From contig NZ_JAKJSC010000001.1 in assembly GCF_029029525.1 (NCBI RefSeq), positions 434,001 through 498,000 of the forward strand: a stretch of 64,000 nucleotides of DNA. Reading direction: 5' to 3'. The position numbers and the translations under genes are program-made. Each line of letters begins with the position of its first letter. The first letter of the stretch is position 1. The DNA is from Labilibaculum sp. DW002. GTDB lineage: Bacteria; Bacteroidota; Bacteroidia; Bacteroidales; Marinifilaceae. Below, one piece after another: positions 49,253 to 59,062 of this stretch. Below the pieces are notes generated by a model. The model had not been told where the DNA came from, made no database searches, and saw only the letters and a program-made list of their open reading frames with translations.

Positions 49253-52200
49253 TTAGAAAGTGACATTTAAACCAAGAGAATAAACTTTGGATTGCGGATA
49301 ATCCCTGTTGCGATCATCACCGGTAAGTTTCTCTGGATCATAATCATCCACATCCGTTTTTGTCCATAAATTTACACCTGAAAAATAGATGCGTGCATTC
49401 TCAATATGCATTTTCTTCGTTAGCTCTGATGGTATTGTATAACCAACTTCAAGGTTTTTCAAACGCAAATAAGAAGCATCTTTCAACCAAAATGTAGAAT
49501 ATTTTGTGTTGTTCGCAAGGTTACCCCATCTAGGAGTTGGAGCGTTACGATTCTCTTCTGTCCAATAATCCAAAGCTACATCCGTAAGTGTTCCACTGGT
49601 TTCGGTATTGTACCAATAGTAACGGTCTATTCCTGAAATTCCCTGGAAGAATGCGTATACGTCAAATCCTTTATAGCTTGCACCCAGATTGAACGAGTAT
49701 TGTAATTTAGGAAATTTGTTACCGATAATAGTACGATCATAATCAGCAGAAATTTTACCATCAGGAGTTCCATCAGGACCACTAATATCACGATATTTTA
49801 CATCCCCAAGACGTAATGGTTTCCCAAATTGCGTAGGCGCATTATCCAACTCTTCTTGCGACTGATAGTATCCATCTGCAATAAATGCATAATAGGATGA
49901 AATTGCTTCTCCTTCTTTGGTGATCGCGTTGTTGCTAATGGATTCCAATCCACCATAATTTGTCACTTCATTCTTTACGTGGGTTAGGTTGAAACCACCA
50001 AATACGTTGAAGTCTCCAAATGTTTCATTCATTTTCACGTCAATTTCCCAACCTGTGTTTTTCACTTCTCCAACATTTTGGAAAGGAGCGGATACATTCC
50101 CAAGAGTAGTTGGAATAGGCAAACGAACTAGAATATCTGAACTTGTTTTATCAAACCAATCGGCAACAATTTGAATTTTGTTTTTGAACAAATTTATATC
50201 TACTCCAATATCAGTAATTGTTGTTGTTTCCCATGTAAGATTCGAATTCGCCAAACTTGTAACAGCAACACCAGGAGCGATGTTATTACCCCATAAGTAA
50301 TTTTGTCCTGTTCCAATTGTTTGTGCATAAGGATAAAAATTACTGCCTCCAATATTTTCATTACCCAATTGTCCCCAACTTCCTCTTACTTTTAAGAAAG
50401 AAAGCGGCCCAAAATCAGATAAAAAATTCTCATTACTTGCAACCCAACCTGCAGAAACAGATGGGAATCCACCCCAGCGATTGTCTGAACTCATGCGAGA
50501 GGTTCCATCGTAACGGTAATTCGCTTCAATAAGGTATTTATCTGCAAAGTTGTAATTAACCCTTCCGAAGAAAGAGTTCAAAGCCAACTCTCTGGCAGAT
50601 CCACTTACATCTTTGTTATTGATTCCACCATTCAGCTCATGAATGTTATTATTCGGAAAATCTTCTACTGATGCCTCAAAAAAGTCAAGTCTAAACAATC
50701 TTGAAGATTGTCCTGCTAATACTCCAATTTTATGATTTTCATTAAGCGTTACATTATAAGTTAACAGGTTCTCAATCTGATATCTTTTTGTAGTCTGATT
50801 GTTGTTAATAAGCTTATTATGCACATTTTCATTAATTACATTTCCTTCGACATCATAGGTTTCGTAGGTTGGCGTAAATTTCGAAAGCAAGGATGAATTA
50901 TACACATATGAAAAATTTGGCTTAAAATGTAAGTTTTTCAAAATCTCCACATCAGCAAAAATCTTTCCTGTAAAATTGTATTTCTCTGTTATATTTTCAC
51001 CTCTATTAGCTAATTCAACTGGATTTTTTATGCCTCCAACCGTACTACCTGGTAAATAGTAAAGTCCATTAACCTGTCCCCAGTTTCCATTGGAATATTT
51101 AACCGGAATAGTTGGGTTTGCAAAACGACGAATAATGTAGTTGATATCCTGATCCCCATTAGATGAACTTGCATTGTTCAAAGTTTCCTTAACATCCCTT
51201 TTATTTCCAGAAAGATTCAATCCAATTGTTACACGATCTGAAAGGTCAACACTAATGTTTGATCTGAAATTATATCTCTTCTGACCCGTCTTAATCATGG
51301 TACCATCCTGATTAAGATATTCTCCTGAAAACATGTAACGAACATTTTCCTTTGAACCACTTACCGATAAATAAGTTGTATTCATTGGTGCTGTTCTGTA
51401 CATTTCATCAAACCAATTTGTATTGGCCCAACGATCAGGATCTGTCCCATCTCTCATCATCTGAATTTGCTCATCAGTATAAAGTGCATCCTGTCCTTGT
51501 TCTGTTAAATCCAGATTCTGAATGCTTGCATAATCCCATGAATCAACAAAATTTGGCTCTACAAGAGCTTGTTGCCATGCAAAAGACTGACGTAGGCTAA
51601 CTTTTGGTTTTCCACTTTTTCCTTGTTTGGTGGTAACTACAATCACACCATTTGCAGCACGAACTCCATAGATCGCAGCTGAAGCCGCATCCTTTAAAAC
51701 AGAGAGACTTTCAATATCAGCAGCCGGTATTTGACTTAATGAAGATTCAACACCATCAACGATTACCAATGGTTCCTGCCCTGCATTCAAAGTACCAATA
51801 CCACGAATACGAATCTGTGGATTATCTTCTCCAGGTTGATTACTGAAATTACTCACAGTCACACCACTCATTTGCCCTTGCAATAATGATGCAGTGTTAG
51901 CTGCCGGTCGAGTTTCAAGATTGCCAAAATCAACAGACGAAACAGCACCTGTTAGATTGGCTTTCTTTTGAGTGCCATATCCAACAACAACCACTTCATT
52001 CATTCCAATTGATTCTTCAAGCATCACTGCATCTATAATAGGATTAATTCCTACAATAAATTCCTGATTGGTAAAACCGATGAAGCTAAATACCAAAACA
52101 TCCTTGTTTTCTGCTTTAATAGAATAATTACCGTCTATATCGGTAACCGTACCATTGGTGGTTCCTTTGACCACAATGTTTACTCCGGGGATACTCAAAC

Positions 52201-52312
52201 CGGAATGATCCGTAACCTTACCGCTTACTGTTAATTGTTGCGCGTTCGCTGCCCCAACAATTAATAACAGCATCACGATAAGAAGACTAAGTTTTTGCAT
52301 AATTCTTTTCAT
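49253..52312 (-). CDS. SusC/RagA-family TonB-dependent transporter (sulfatase PUL)
   Basis: The 1019-residue protein has a signal peptide ending ANA-QQ, a carboxypeptidase-regulatory-like domain (VNIVVKGTTNGTVTDIDGNY), a TonB-box region (EVVVVGYGTQKKANLTGAV) and a plug with IRIRGIGTLNAGQEPLVIVDG in its first part and LKDAASAAIYGVRAANGV. The beta barrel ends SLGLNVTF. It imports oligosaccharides released outside. Its closest neighbours are an HTCS gene upstream, on the same strand, and susD downstream. A 289-base intergenic region with C-tract boxes and an inverted repeat precedes it. Confidence 0.97.
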   Translation of the reverse strand: MKRIMQKLSLLIVMLLLIVGAANAQQLTVSGKVTDHSGLSIPGVNIVVKGTTNGTVTDIDGNYSIKAENKDVLVFSFIGFTNQEFIVGINPIIDAVMLEESIGMNEVVVVGYGTQKKANLTGAVSSVDFGNLETRPAANTASLLQGQMSGVTVSNFSNQPGEDNPQIRIRGIGTLNAGQEPLVIVDGVESSLSQIPAADIESLSVLKDAASAAIYGVRAANGVIVVTTKQGKSGKPKVSLRQSFAWQQALVEPNFVDSWDYASIQNLDLTEQGQDALYTDEQIQMMRDGTDPDRWANTNWFDEMYRTAPMNTTYLSVSGSKENVRYMFSGEYLNQDGTMIKTGQKRYNFRSNISVDLSDRVTIGLNLSGNKRDVKETLNNASSSNGDQDINYIIRRFANPTIPVKYSNGNWGQVNGLYYLPGSTVGGIKNPVELANRGENITEKYNFTGKIFADVEILKNLHFKPNFSYVYNSSLLSKFTPTYETYDVEGNVINENVHNKLINNNQTTKRYQIENLLTYNVTLNENHKIGVLAGQSSRLFRLDFFEASVEDFPNNNIHELNGGINNKDVSGSARELALNSFFGRVNYNFADKYLIEANYRYDGTSRMSSDNRWGGFPSVSAGWVASNENFLSDFGPLSFLKVRGSWGQLGNENIGGSNFYPYAQTIGTGQNYLWGNNIAPGVAVTSLANSNLTWETTTITDIGVDINLFKNKIQIVADWFDKTSSDILVRLPIPTTLGNVSAPFQNVGEVKNTGWEIDVKMNETFGDFNVFGGFNLTHVKNEVTNYGGLESISNNAITKEGEAISSYYAFIADGYYQSQEELDNAPTQFGKPLRLGDVKYRDISGPDGTPDGKISADYDRTIIGNKFPKLQYSFNLGASYKGFDVYAFFQGISGIDRYYWYNTETSGTLTDVALDYWTEENRNAPTPRWGNLANNTKYSTFWLKDASYLRLKNLEVGYTIPSELTKKMHIENARIYFSGVNLWTKTDVDDYDPEKLTGDDRNRDYPQSKVYSLGLNVTF

Positions 52313-52512
52313 AACTAGTAATTAGATTAAAATAGCAATAAATATTACACACAGAATTGCGACAAGTAGGACAATAGCCACAAAGTTTAGCACTTTAAGA
52401 CTCCTTGATTCGCTTTTCTGCCCTTTCAAAAAATTTGATTTACTCATTTCTCTTACAAATAATTTCTATTGGCAAGTTGGCCGAAATCAATCCAGTTTTA
52501 GAATTTATTAGG

Positions 52513-52555
52513 GCAATAAAAAGGGGTAAATCAAGCATTTATTGCAGGGGTATTT
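52513..52555. promoter_or_regulatory. inverted repeat with C-tract boxes upstream of susC (sulfatase PUL)
   Basis: A perfect eight-base inverted repeat (GCAATAAA at 52513-52520 and TTTATTGC at 52538-52545) has 17 bases between the arms. Two G-tracts on the plus strand (52523-52526 and 52547-52550) are 24 bases apart, one inside the loop and one just after the repeat. The site is 200-240 bases upstream of the susC start and just past the HTCS stop. It could be an operator or part of a leader structure. Confidence 0.4.
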
Positions 52556-52601
52556 GTTGCATAATGGAAGGTTTAATCCTTCACGCCACACAACTTAATT
52601 G

Positions 52602-55600
52602 CTAGTTTTCAAAGCTTTGCCTATATTCCGACGGAGAACTCCCGAACATATCCCGAAAACATTTGCGAAAATATTTTAAGTCAGAAATACCAACTTGAAC
52701 AGAAATCTCCGCAATCGATTTATGTGGATCAGCTAATAACTGAGCCGCTCTTTTCAATCGAATCGATCGGATAAAAATATTAGTTGACATTGTAGTCAAT
52801 TCTTTTAATTTACGATATAGAGTCGAAGTACTCATATTTAGAGAAGATGCGAATACTTCCGCACTAAAATTATGATCGTGCATACGTTCTTCTACAATTT
52901 TTACTGCCTTATTCAGGAACTCCTCTTCATAGGAAGAAATTTCAACATTAGTCGGTTCCAATTTCACCTTTTTGCTAAAAGAATCTCTTAGTATTTTCCT
53001 ACTTTGTAGCAATGTATGTATCTGAACCAATAATTCTTCGGTGTTAAACGGCTTCGTAATATAGGCATCAGCACCAGTTGTAATTCCCTTTATTTTAAAC
53101 TGATCTGCTGTTTTAGCTGTTAAAAGAATTACCGGAATGTGAGCTGTTCGTTCTTGTTTTTTTACTTTCTCGCACAATTCGAATCCATCCATACCCGGCA
53201 TCATCACATCAGAAATAATTAAATCCGGTAAGCTTTGCATACTATTTGCGTAGCCTTCTATCCCATCAAATTTCTGTATTACATCGTAATCATCCTGAAG
53301 AAGACTTGCAATATAATTATTAATTTCTTCCTGATCTTCAACAACTAGTATAGTCTTTTTATCACCTTTCGTTTTTTTGACATGCTCCTTTACTCCTACT
53401 GTATCCTCGTTCAATTTAATAAAATCTTTACGTGACTCTTCACACACAAAATCAGTAATAATTTGATCTTTAGAAAAATGCTCTCTCCCCAGCAAGAGAT
53501 CAATAGCAAATACAGTTTCAACATCCCGAGTACTCGCAACAGAAATAGTTCCCTTATGAAGTTCTACAATCCGTTTGGTGAGTGCCAAGCCAATTCCTGA
53601 ACCCCCTGTTGCTCGATTCAACGTGCTGTCAACCTGATAAAATCTGTCGAAAATACGTTTGAGCTCAGATTGCGAAATTCCTTTACCATTATCCCTTACT
53701 TCAATTCTAGCAGTTTTTTCTTGCTTAATTAGCATTACCGATATTTCTCCATATTTAGGAACATACTTAAATGCATTGGATAGCAAATTATTCATCACGA
53801 TGCCCAATTTTTCAGCATCAAACCACAACATCATTTGACTGGCTTCTGAATGGAAAGAAAGTTTTATTTGATTGCTCTCAGCCAATCCTCTAAAGGCATT
53901 AACTTCCTGTTTCATAAACCTAATCAAATCCAATTTGGACGCACACATTTTCATTTTGCCAGTCTCAGCTTTTCTAAAATCAAGCAACTGACCAACCAAG
54001 CGAAGTAAACGTTTAGAATTCTGCTCAATTATCTGTAGCTTTTTCTTTCCTGCAGACGAAATATTTTCGACTGACAATAATTCTTGAACAGGCGCTACAA
54101 TAAGCGTCAAAGGTGTTCTAAATTCATGTGATATATTGGTGAAAAATTGTAGTTTCATTTCATTTATTTCTTGAGCCTGATCACCCTTTACTCTCTCTAA
54201 TTCAATAGTGTGGGCCATTCTACTTTGCCGAACTGCCACCCACCGAATCAAAGCAACTAATCCTAATGCAATTAAAATATAAATCATAATAGCCCACCAC
54301 GATTTCCAGGGGGCAGGAATAACTATTATCTGAAGACGCACAGGCTCTTCATTCCAATTATTGTGATTGTTGGAAGACTTCATCTCAAAAACATATTTAC
54401 CAGCACGCAATTGATTATAAGTTACCATTCTATTAGTACTAGAATAATTCCAGCGGTCATCATAATTTAACAAGCGATAGGCATAATTGTTTCGTTCAGG
54501 CGCATCATAGCCCAAAGCCGAAAAAATAAGACTGAACTCCCTCTCGCGATGCGTTAATACTAATTTTTGAGTGTAACTGATATCCTCATCAAGAATCACC
54601 CGCCCATGCAGTTCTTCTCCTGGAGCTACCTTCTTATTGTGCATACTCAGACTAATGATAGCCGGCTCGGGTAGGTTTTGATTATCCTGAATTTTATTAG
54701 GTTGAAAATAGTTAAAACCACTCGCCCCTCCGAAATAGATTTCCCCTACTGAATTTTTAAATGCACAATCTTCTGAAAAACTTCGTCCTTGCAAACCGTC
54801 GCTTTCATCGTAATTCTTGAAGCTTCTGTTCTTTGGGTCAAAACGTGCAACTCCACAATTGGTACTTATCCACAACTTATTCTCATCATCGCTTACCAGT
54901 GCATGTATGTAATCATCTGGCAGGCCATCTTCCTGGTGAAAATGTTCAATTTGAAAAGTTCCAGATTCTGCTTCTGTCAACAAATTCAATCCACTCGGAG
55001 TTCCAATAAAAAAGGTGCTGTCGTTTAGCTGACACCAAGATAAAATAATATCACTGGTCAGTTTTTGATTTTTTACAAACCTCAAAGATGCAAACGTTTC
55101 CATCTTATCATCAAAGAAATAAAGCCCCTTATAGGAACCAACCCATATTCTATTCTGATTATCAGCCCGAATAAATGAAATTCTCTCGTTTTGAAGAATC
55201 GAATCATTTCCTGGGACATATTGCTTCCAATTTTCATCCGGATTATCGATTTGCTTCCCTAACCAAAGGCCATTCTGTTGCGTTCCAACAAATAAAATAC
55301 CCTCCTTTTCGAACAGCGATAAAATTTTTCTAATTTCTTCCTTCTCTGTAGTAATTTTATTCTTTAAATAGTATTTCCCATTTTGAAAAACCAATTGATG
55401 TAAACCATAATTAGTTCCTACCCACTTGGTACCATCCGAAGATTCATAAATGCATTTCACGACCTTAAAGTCGGGTCCATTGGTATCAGCGCTCAAATTA
55501 TCAACCTCTATAAAATGCAGGCGATCTTTTGAATAATACAACCCACCTCCTTTTGTGCCGATCCAAACATTTGCATCTTCATCTTCGATTATTGTCAGTA

Positions 55601-56672
55601 CATGAAAGTTCTTTATTCCAGTCTGATTATCATCATTGACAGCAATCCCCTGAAAAGGCAATTGATTTCCGATTCGGCATACACCACCACCATCAGTGCC
55701 AACCCAAATGGCACCACTTTTATCTTCAATAATTTTTAATATGATATCGTAATCGGTATTCAATTCACCCAGATTTCTGGGTTTTATCTGAACTTTTGAA
55801 AAGTGTTCTTTTTCAGGATTAAAACGATACAATCCACCGCCCCAAGTTCCCATATATATCTTCCCTTTTGAATCTAAAAGAATGGAATATGAATTACTAT
55901 TAAACTTTCTATTCAGTTCAGAAGAACTTTTCGGCAAATAGTTGACGGATTCTCCCGTTTCAAGATTAAATCCTGTTAAACCTTTATTCCAAGATGTAAT
56001 CCAAAGGGTATTTCTTTTTGAATCAATCACCAGGTCATTCACACCATATTTACTGGCTCCTTTTAGATTTGATCGCGTAAAGGTTTTATTGTGCGAATCA
56101 TAAGCGTAAATCCCATTATTTGTTCCAATCCAAAGATTCCCAATTGCATCTTCTTTAATCACCGATACCTTCTGGTTTTGAAGATAATATTCAAAAGTAT
56201 CCTTTTCTTTATTCCAAATACTTAGACCTCCAGACCAACCACCAAACCACATATTTCCATTTTTTTGTTCATGAATGGATATAATCCGATTATCCCCAAT
56301 ACTATGTATGGAATCACTGTCTTTTCGAAAATGCTTGAATAAACCTGTTCTTGGGTCATAGAGATTAACTCCACCAGACTTTGTTCCAATCCAAAAACGA
56401 CCATGACTATCCTCATACAGACATTCAATTGAAGGATTGGAAAGACTATTGGTATCGCCTGATTTGGGTTTAAACTTCACGAACTCATAACCATCGTAAC
56501 GATTTAACCCCCCCCGTGTTGCAAACCATACAAATCCTTTGGAATCATAGACAATTCCGGTAATTTCATTCTGTGTCAAACCATCCTCCACGGTAAAATA
56601 ACTCACAACCTCATTCTCAGCGCACAGCTGAGTTGAAAGAAATAGAAACAATGTCAAAAGATATGCTCTCAT
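52602..56672 (-). CDS. hybrid two-component system regulator (HTCS), sulfatase PUL
   Basis: The 1356-residue single-chain sensor-regulator has a signal peptide (1-18), two Reg_prop beta-propellers to about residue 680, a Y_Y_Y domain (about 700-785), and one transmembrane helix near 793-812 (WWAIMIYILIALGLVALI). A HisKA domain with SHEFRTPLTL (His849), a HATPase domain (DNGKGIS, GSGIGLAL), a receiver (ILVVEDQEEI, ISDVMMPGMDG with Asp1155) and an AraC-type HTH (ISDLKYFRKCFRDMFGSSPSEY, given to mark its position) complete it. It should sense an oligosaccharide of the sulfated glycan and activate the PUL. It lies between a sulfatase gene and susC, all on one strand. It shares only family-level similarity with the HTCS at 16087. 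Confidence 0.96.
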   Translation of the reverse strand: MRAYLLTLFLFLSTQLCAENEVVSYFTVEDGLTQNEITGIVYDSKGFVWFATRGGLNRYDGYEFVKFKPKSGDTNSLSNPSIECLYEDSHGRFWIGTKSGGVNLYDPRTGLFKHFRKDSDSIHSIGDNRIISIHEQKNGNMWFGGWSGGLSIWNKEKDTFEYYLQNQKVSVIKEDAIGNLWIGTNNGIYAYDSHNKTFTRSNLKGASKYGVNDLVIDSKRNTLWITSWNKGLTGFNLETGESVNYLPKSSSELNRKFNSNSYSILLDSKGKIYMGTWGGGLYRFNPEKEHFSKVQIKPRNLGELNTDYDIILKIIEDKSGAIWVGTDGGGVCRIGNQLPFQGIAVNDDNQTGIKNFHVLTIIEDEDANVWIGTKGGGLYYSKDRLHFIEVDNLSADTNGPDFKVVKCIYESSDGTKWVGTNYGLHQLVFQNGKYYLKNKITTEKEEIRKILSLFEKEGILFVGTQQNGLWLGKQIDNPDENWKQYVPGNDSILQNERISFIRADNQNRIWVGSYKGLYFFDDKMETFASLRFVKNQKLTSDIILSWCQLNDSTFFIGTPSGLNLLTEAESGTFQIEHFHQEDGLPDDYIHALVSDDENKLWISTNCGVARFDPKNRSFKNYDESDGLQGRSFSEDCAFKNSVGEIYFGGASGFNYFQPNKIQDNQNLPEPAIISLSMHNKKVAPGEELHGRVILDEDISYTQKLVLTHREREFSLIFSALGYDAPERNNYAYRLLNYDDRWNYSSTNRMVTYNQLRAGKYVFEMKSSNNHNNWNEEPVRLQIIVIPAPWKSWWAIMIYILIALGLVALIRWVAVRQSRMAHTIELERVKGDQAQEINEMKLQFFTNISHEFRTPLTLIVAPVQELLSVENISSAGKKKLQIIEQNSKRLLRLVGQLLDFRKAETGKMKMCASKLDLIRFMKQEVNAFRGLAESNQIKLSFHSEASQMMLWFDAEKLGIVMNNLLSNAFKYVPKYGEISVMLIKQEKTARIEVRDNGKGISQSELKRIFDRFYQVDSTLNRATGGSGIGLALTKRIVELHKGTISVASTRDVETVFAIDLLLGREHFSKDQIITDFVCEESRKDFIKLNEDTVGVKEHVKKTKGDKKTILVVEDQEEINNYIASLLQDDYDVIQKFDGIEGYANSMQSLPDLIISDVMMPGMDGFELCEKVKKQERTAHIPVILLTAKTADQFKIKGITTGADAYITKPFNTEELLVQIHTLLQSRKILRDSFSKKVKLEPTNVEISSYEEEFLNKAVKIVEERMHDHNFSAEVFASSLNMSTSTLYRKLKELTTMSTNIFIRSIRLKRAAQLLADPHKSIAEISVQVGISDLKYFRKCFRDMFGSSPSEYRQSFEN

Positions 56673-56850
56673 AGTGTTCTTTTATATTATTATCTGTATT
56701 CTCCATCAATGCGAATACAAAGCTTTGTATAACTCAAATTAATACTTTTAATTACTTTCAACCAAATCAGATCTCCGTTTACTCCTTCTTAATAGGACAT
56801 TTTGTATTATTCATTTAGCTCAATTCGAAGAACGATTAGCCCTTTTTACA

Positions 56851-56894
56851 AAAGAAGACTTGTTTTTTAGCCACTGCCAAAAACAAGCCTCTTT
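56851..56894 (-). terminator. intrinsic terminator after the first sulfatase gene
   Basis: The arms read AAAGAAGACTTGTTTTTT and AAAAACAAGCCTCTTT with one or two mismatches. On the minus strand the hairpin ends in a T-rich tail (CTTCTTTTG). It lies 50 bases past the sulfatase stop, so the sulfatase gene is probably transcribed on its own. Confidence 0.75.
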
Positions 56895-56944
56895 TTACAT
56901 AATCTTTGTCTGAAAGACATATTTCATAATGAATTGAAATATAT

Positions 56945-58450
56945 CTATGGTTGATATTCTGGATTTAGCATTGGCATTTTAGCATGAATTTCCTCTCGCC
57001 ATCGATGCAACTTACTTTTTAAGTCGAGCACAATTTTCGGATATTTATTAGCTAAGTTAACTCGTTCTTCCATGTCGTCCTGCAAATCATACAACTCAAC
57101 GTGCATGTCTTCATAAAACTCAATAAGTTTATATTTTCCGCTGCGAATAGCGCCACCTGGTCTGCCTCCTTGATTACTATAATGGGGATAATGCCAATAA
57201 ATAGCATCTCGTATTAAACTATCCTGATCTTGCAATAAAGGAACTAAACTTATTCCATCTGGATGCTGTTGAGGCAAGGCTTGTAAACCTACCACATCAA
57301 GTATTGTCGGATAGAAATCGGCACTAGTAACGGCTGTTTCACAAACACTTCCTCTTTTCGTAATTCCATTCCATTTAACAATTAAAGGTTCACGTATTCC
57401 TCCCTCATACAACCATCCTTTTCCTCCCCGTAAGGGTAAGTTTGAAGTTGGTGAACCTTCCGAGGTTGATAGACCTCCATTATCCGAGGTAAAAATGATT
57501 AGGGTATTGTCATCCAAATTCAATGCTTTAATTTGTTGTAATAACCTGCCAATATTTTCATCCATGCTCTCTACCATAGCAGCATAGACAGCATGATCTT
57601 GAACCAATCTCTCCCTAAATCTACCTTTACCAAATACATTTTTCAACTCAGAACGATCTACAAACCGATCTTCCTTATTTATCCCTAATTGCTTTGCTTT
57701 CTTTCTGTATTTCTCGATTACTTTTGGTTTTGCATTCAAAGGATTGTGAACCGTATAATAAGACAAATAAAGGAAAAAAGGGTTCTTTTTATTGTCTTTA
57801 AGAAAATTTATGGATTCATCCGTTAATCGATCAGTTAAATACTCTCCTTCTGGTCCATCTTGTAATCGTGGATTCAAATACGGACTAAAATAACCTCCTT
57901 TAGGTGATCCAACCTTCCAACCTCCTTTATTTATATCAAACCCCTGATATTCCGGCCAATAAGTCGACCCCTCACCCAAATGCCATTTACCCGCAAAAAA
58001 AGTTTTGTAGTTATTATCTTTTAGAGCTTCCGCAACGGTGTATTCTTCAAGACTCATCTCTTCTTTAAAATCCTGAGGTAAGAGTTTTTGTCCTGAAGTG
58101 GCCGCATGTGTAGCCTGTCTTCCAGGAATCCAATCTGTTATATCTAGACGTGCAGGGTATTTCCCGGTAAGAATGCTTGCTCGAGTTGGTGAACATACCG
58201 GACAAGAAGCATAAGCATTGGTGAACTTTATCCCCTCTGATGCCAAAAGATCCAAATTTGGTGTTTCATAAAAGTCTGACCCATAACATGCAAGATCCGA
58301 CCATCCTAGATCATCAACAAGAATAAAAACAATATTTGGTGGATTTTTACTATTCTTAGTTTTACTATAAACTATTTCAGATTTTGCCAATAATCCAAAA
58401 CACATTAAAAGTCCAAGAAAACAAGAGATTTCTTTTTTAAAAAAATTCAT
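56945..58450 (-). CDS. S1-family sulfatase, secreted
   Basis: The 501-residue protein has a signal region (hydrophobic core about 8-24) and type I sulfatase motifs: ILVDDLGWSDLACYGS (43-58), PVCSPTRASILTGKYPARL with formylglycine motif Cys86-Arg90, DWIPGR, FAGKWHLGEG and FTSDNGG. LRGGKGWLYEGGIREP follows. The ARLDITDWIPGR wording is frequent in Bacteroidota sulfatases of the iduronate-2-sulfatase-like group, but substrate cannot be derived from it. It is monocistronic by the look of its terminator and has C-tract boxes 113-141 bases upstream, so it may be co-regulated with the PUL by the HTCS. Confidence 0.94.
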   Translation of the reverse strand: MNFFKKEISCFLGLLMCFGLLAKSEIVYSKTKNSKNPPNIVFILVDDLGWSDLACYGSDFYETPNLDLLASEGIKFTNAYASCPVCSPTRASILTGKYPARLDITDWIPGRQATHAATSGQKLLPQDFKEEMSLEEYTVAEALKDNNYKTFFAGKWHLGEGSTYWPEYQGFDINKGGWKVGSPKGGYFSPYLNPRLQDGPEGEYLTDRLTDESINFLKDNKKNPFFLYLSYYTVHNPLNAKPKVIEKYRKKAKQLGINKEDRFVDRSELKNVFGKGRFRERLVQDHAVYAAMVESMDENIGRLLQQIKALNLDDNTLIIFTSDNGGLSTSEGSPTSNLPLRGGKGWLYEGGIREPLIVKWNGITKRGSVCETAVTSADFYPTILDVVGLQALPQQHPDGISLVPLLQDQDSLIRDAIYWHYPHYSNQGGRPGGAIRSGKYKLIEFYEDMHVELYDLQDDMEERVNLANKYPKIVLDLKSKLHRWREEIHAKMPMLNPEYQP

Positions 58451-58562
58451 ATATTTTTTTCCATAATTTATATAAGCTAATTCAACTTAAAGTTTTGATA
58501 GAATTAGTTTCTGCAAATTGCTAAAAATATCATTAAAAATAGAGAATATTTAGTCTTTTAAA

Positions 58563-58591
58563 GGGGGATAAGAATGATATTATATGGGTGA
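58563..58591 (-). promoter_or_regulatory. C-tract box pair upstream of the sulfatase gene
   Basis: On the minus strand TTATCCCCC and ATGTCACCC lie 23 bases apart, 113-141 bases before the sulfatase start. They resemble the pairs near 2803-2834 and 15811-15840, though the spacing and second copy are less exact. A candidate regulator site found by eye. Confidence 0.3.
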
Positions 58592-58981
58592 CATTTTAAG
58601 AATTAAGGAAGGTGTATCAATTCACCACCATATTATAACCTACTTTAAAACAACTGATTTGCAACAATCATGTCCAAATGAAATATATCTTAAATAAAAA
58701 GAAGAAGCTAAAATTATATAAATAAAATTCTTGTTGAAATAACGTAATTACTCAATTTTGTTTAGCTTTAGCATTATTAATGGTTGGAAATAATTAATTA
58801 ACCATAGCATTCTATACCAAAATACATCAGTCCACTATAATTCACTAAAAACAAGAATCTTACACTCCACCCTTTTGTAATGGTTTGGTATGTATTGGTA
58901 GCTTTTTGTATCCTATTTGCCGATACAGAAAGTCTAATCTTAAATAGACTAGATTGTTAAGGGAAATAAGTCTAATTAAAC
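58592..58981. other. non-coding AT-rich stretch
   Basis: I see no gene, RNA gene or strong repeat in about 390 bases between the sulfatase upstream region and the terminator of the NAD operon. Short inverted words around 58930-58980 (TCTAATCTTAAATAGACTAGATT) are too weak to call. Confidence 0.4.
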
Positions 58982-59005
58982 AAAAGCCCTCATTGCAGGG
59001 CTTTG
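58982..59005 (-). terminator. intrinsic terminator of the NAD operon
   Basis: The arms AAAAGCCCT and AGGGCTTTG form an eight-base-pair GC-containing stem with a six-base loop. On the minus strand it is followed by TTTTGTTT, about 58 bases after the stop of the methyltransferase gene. Confidence 0.85.
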
Positions 59006-59062
59006 TTTATTTTACTAAATCTTATGTAATAAAATTGAATTTCAGAGTTGAAGAGATAACAA

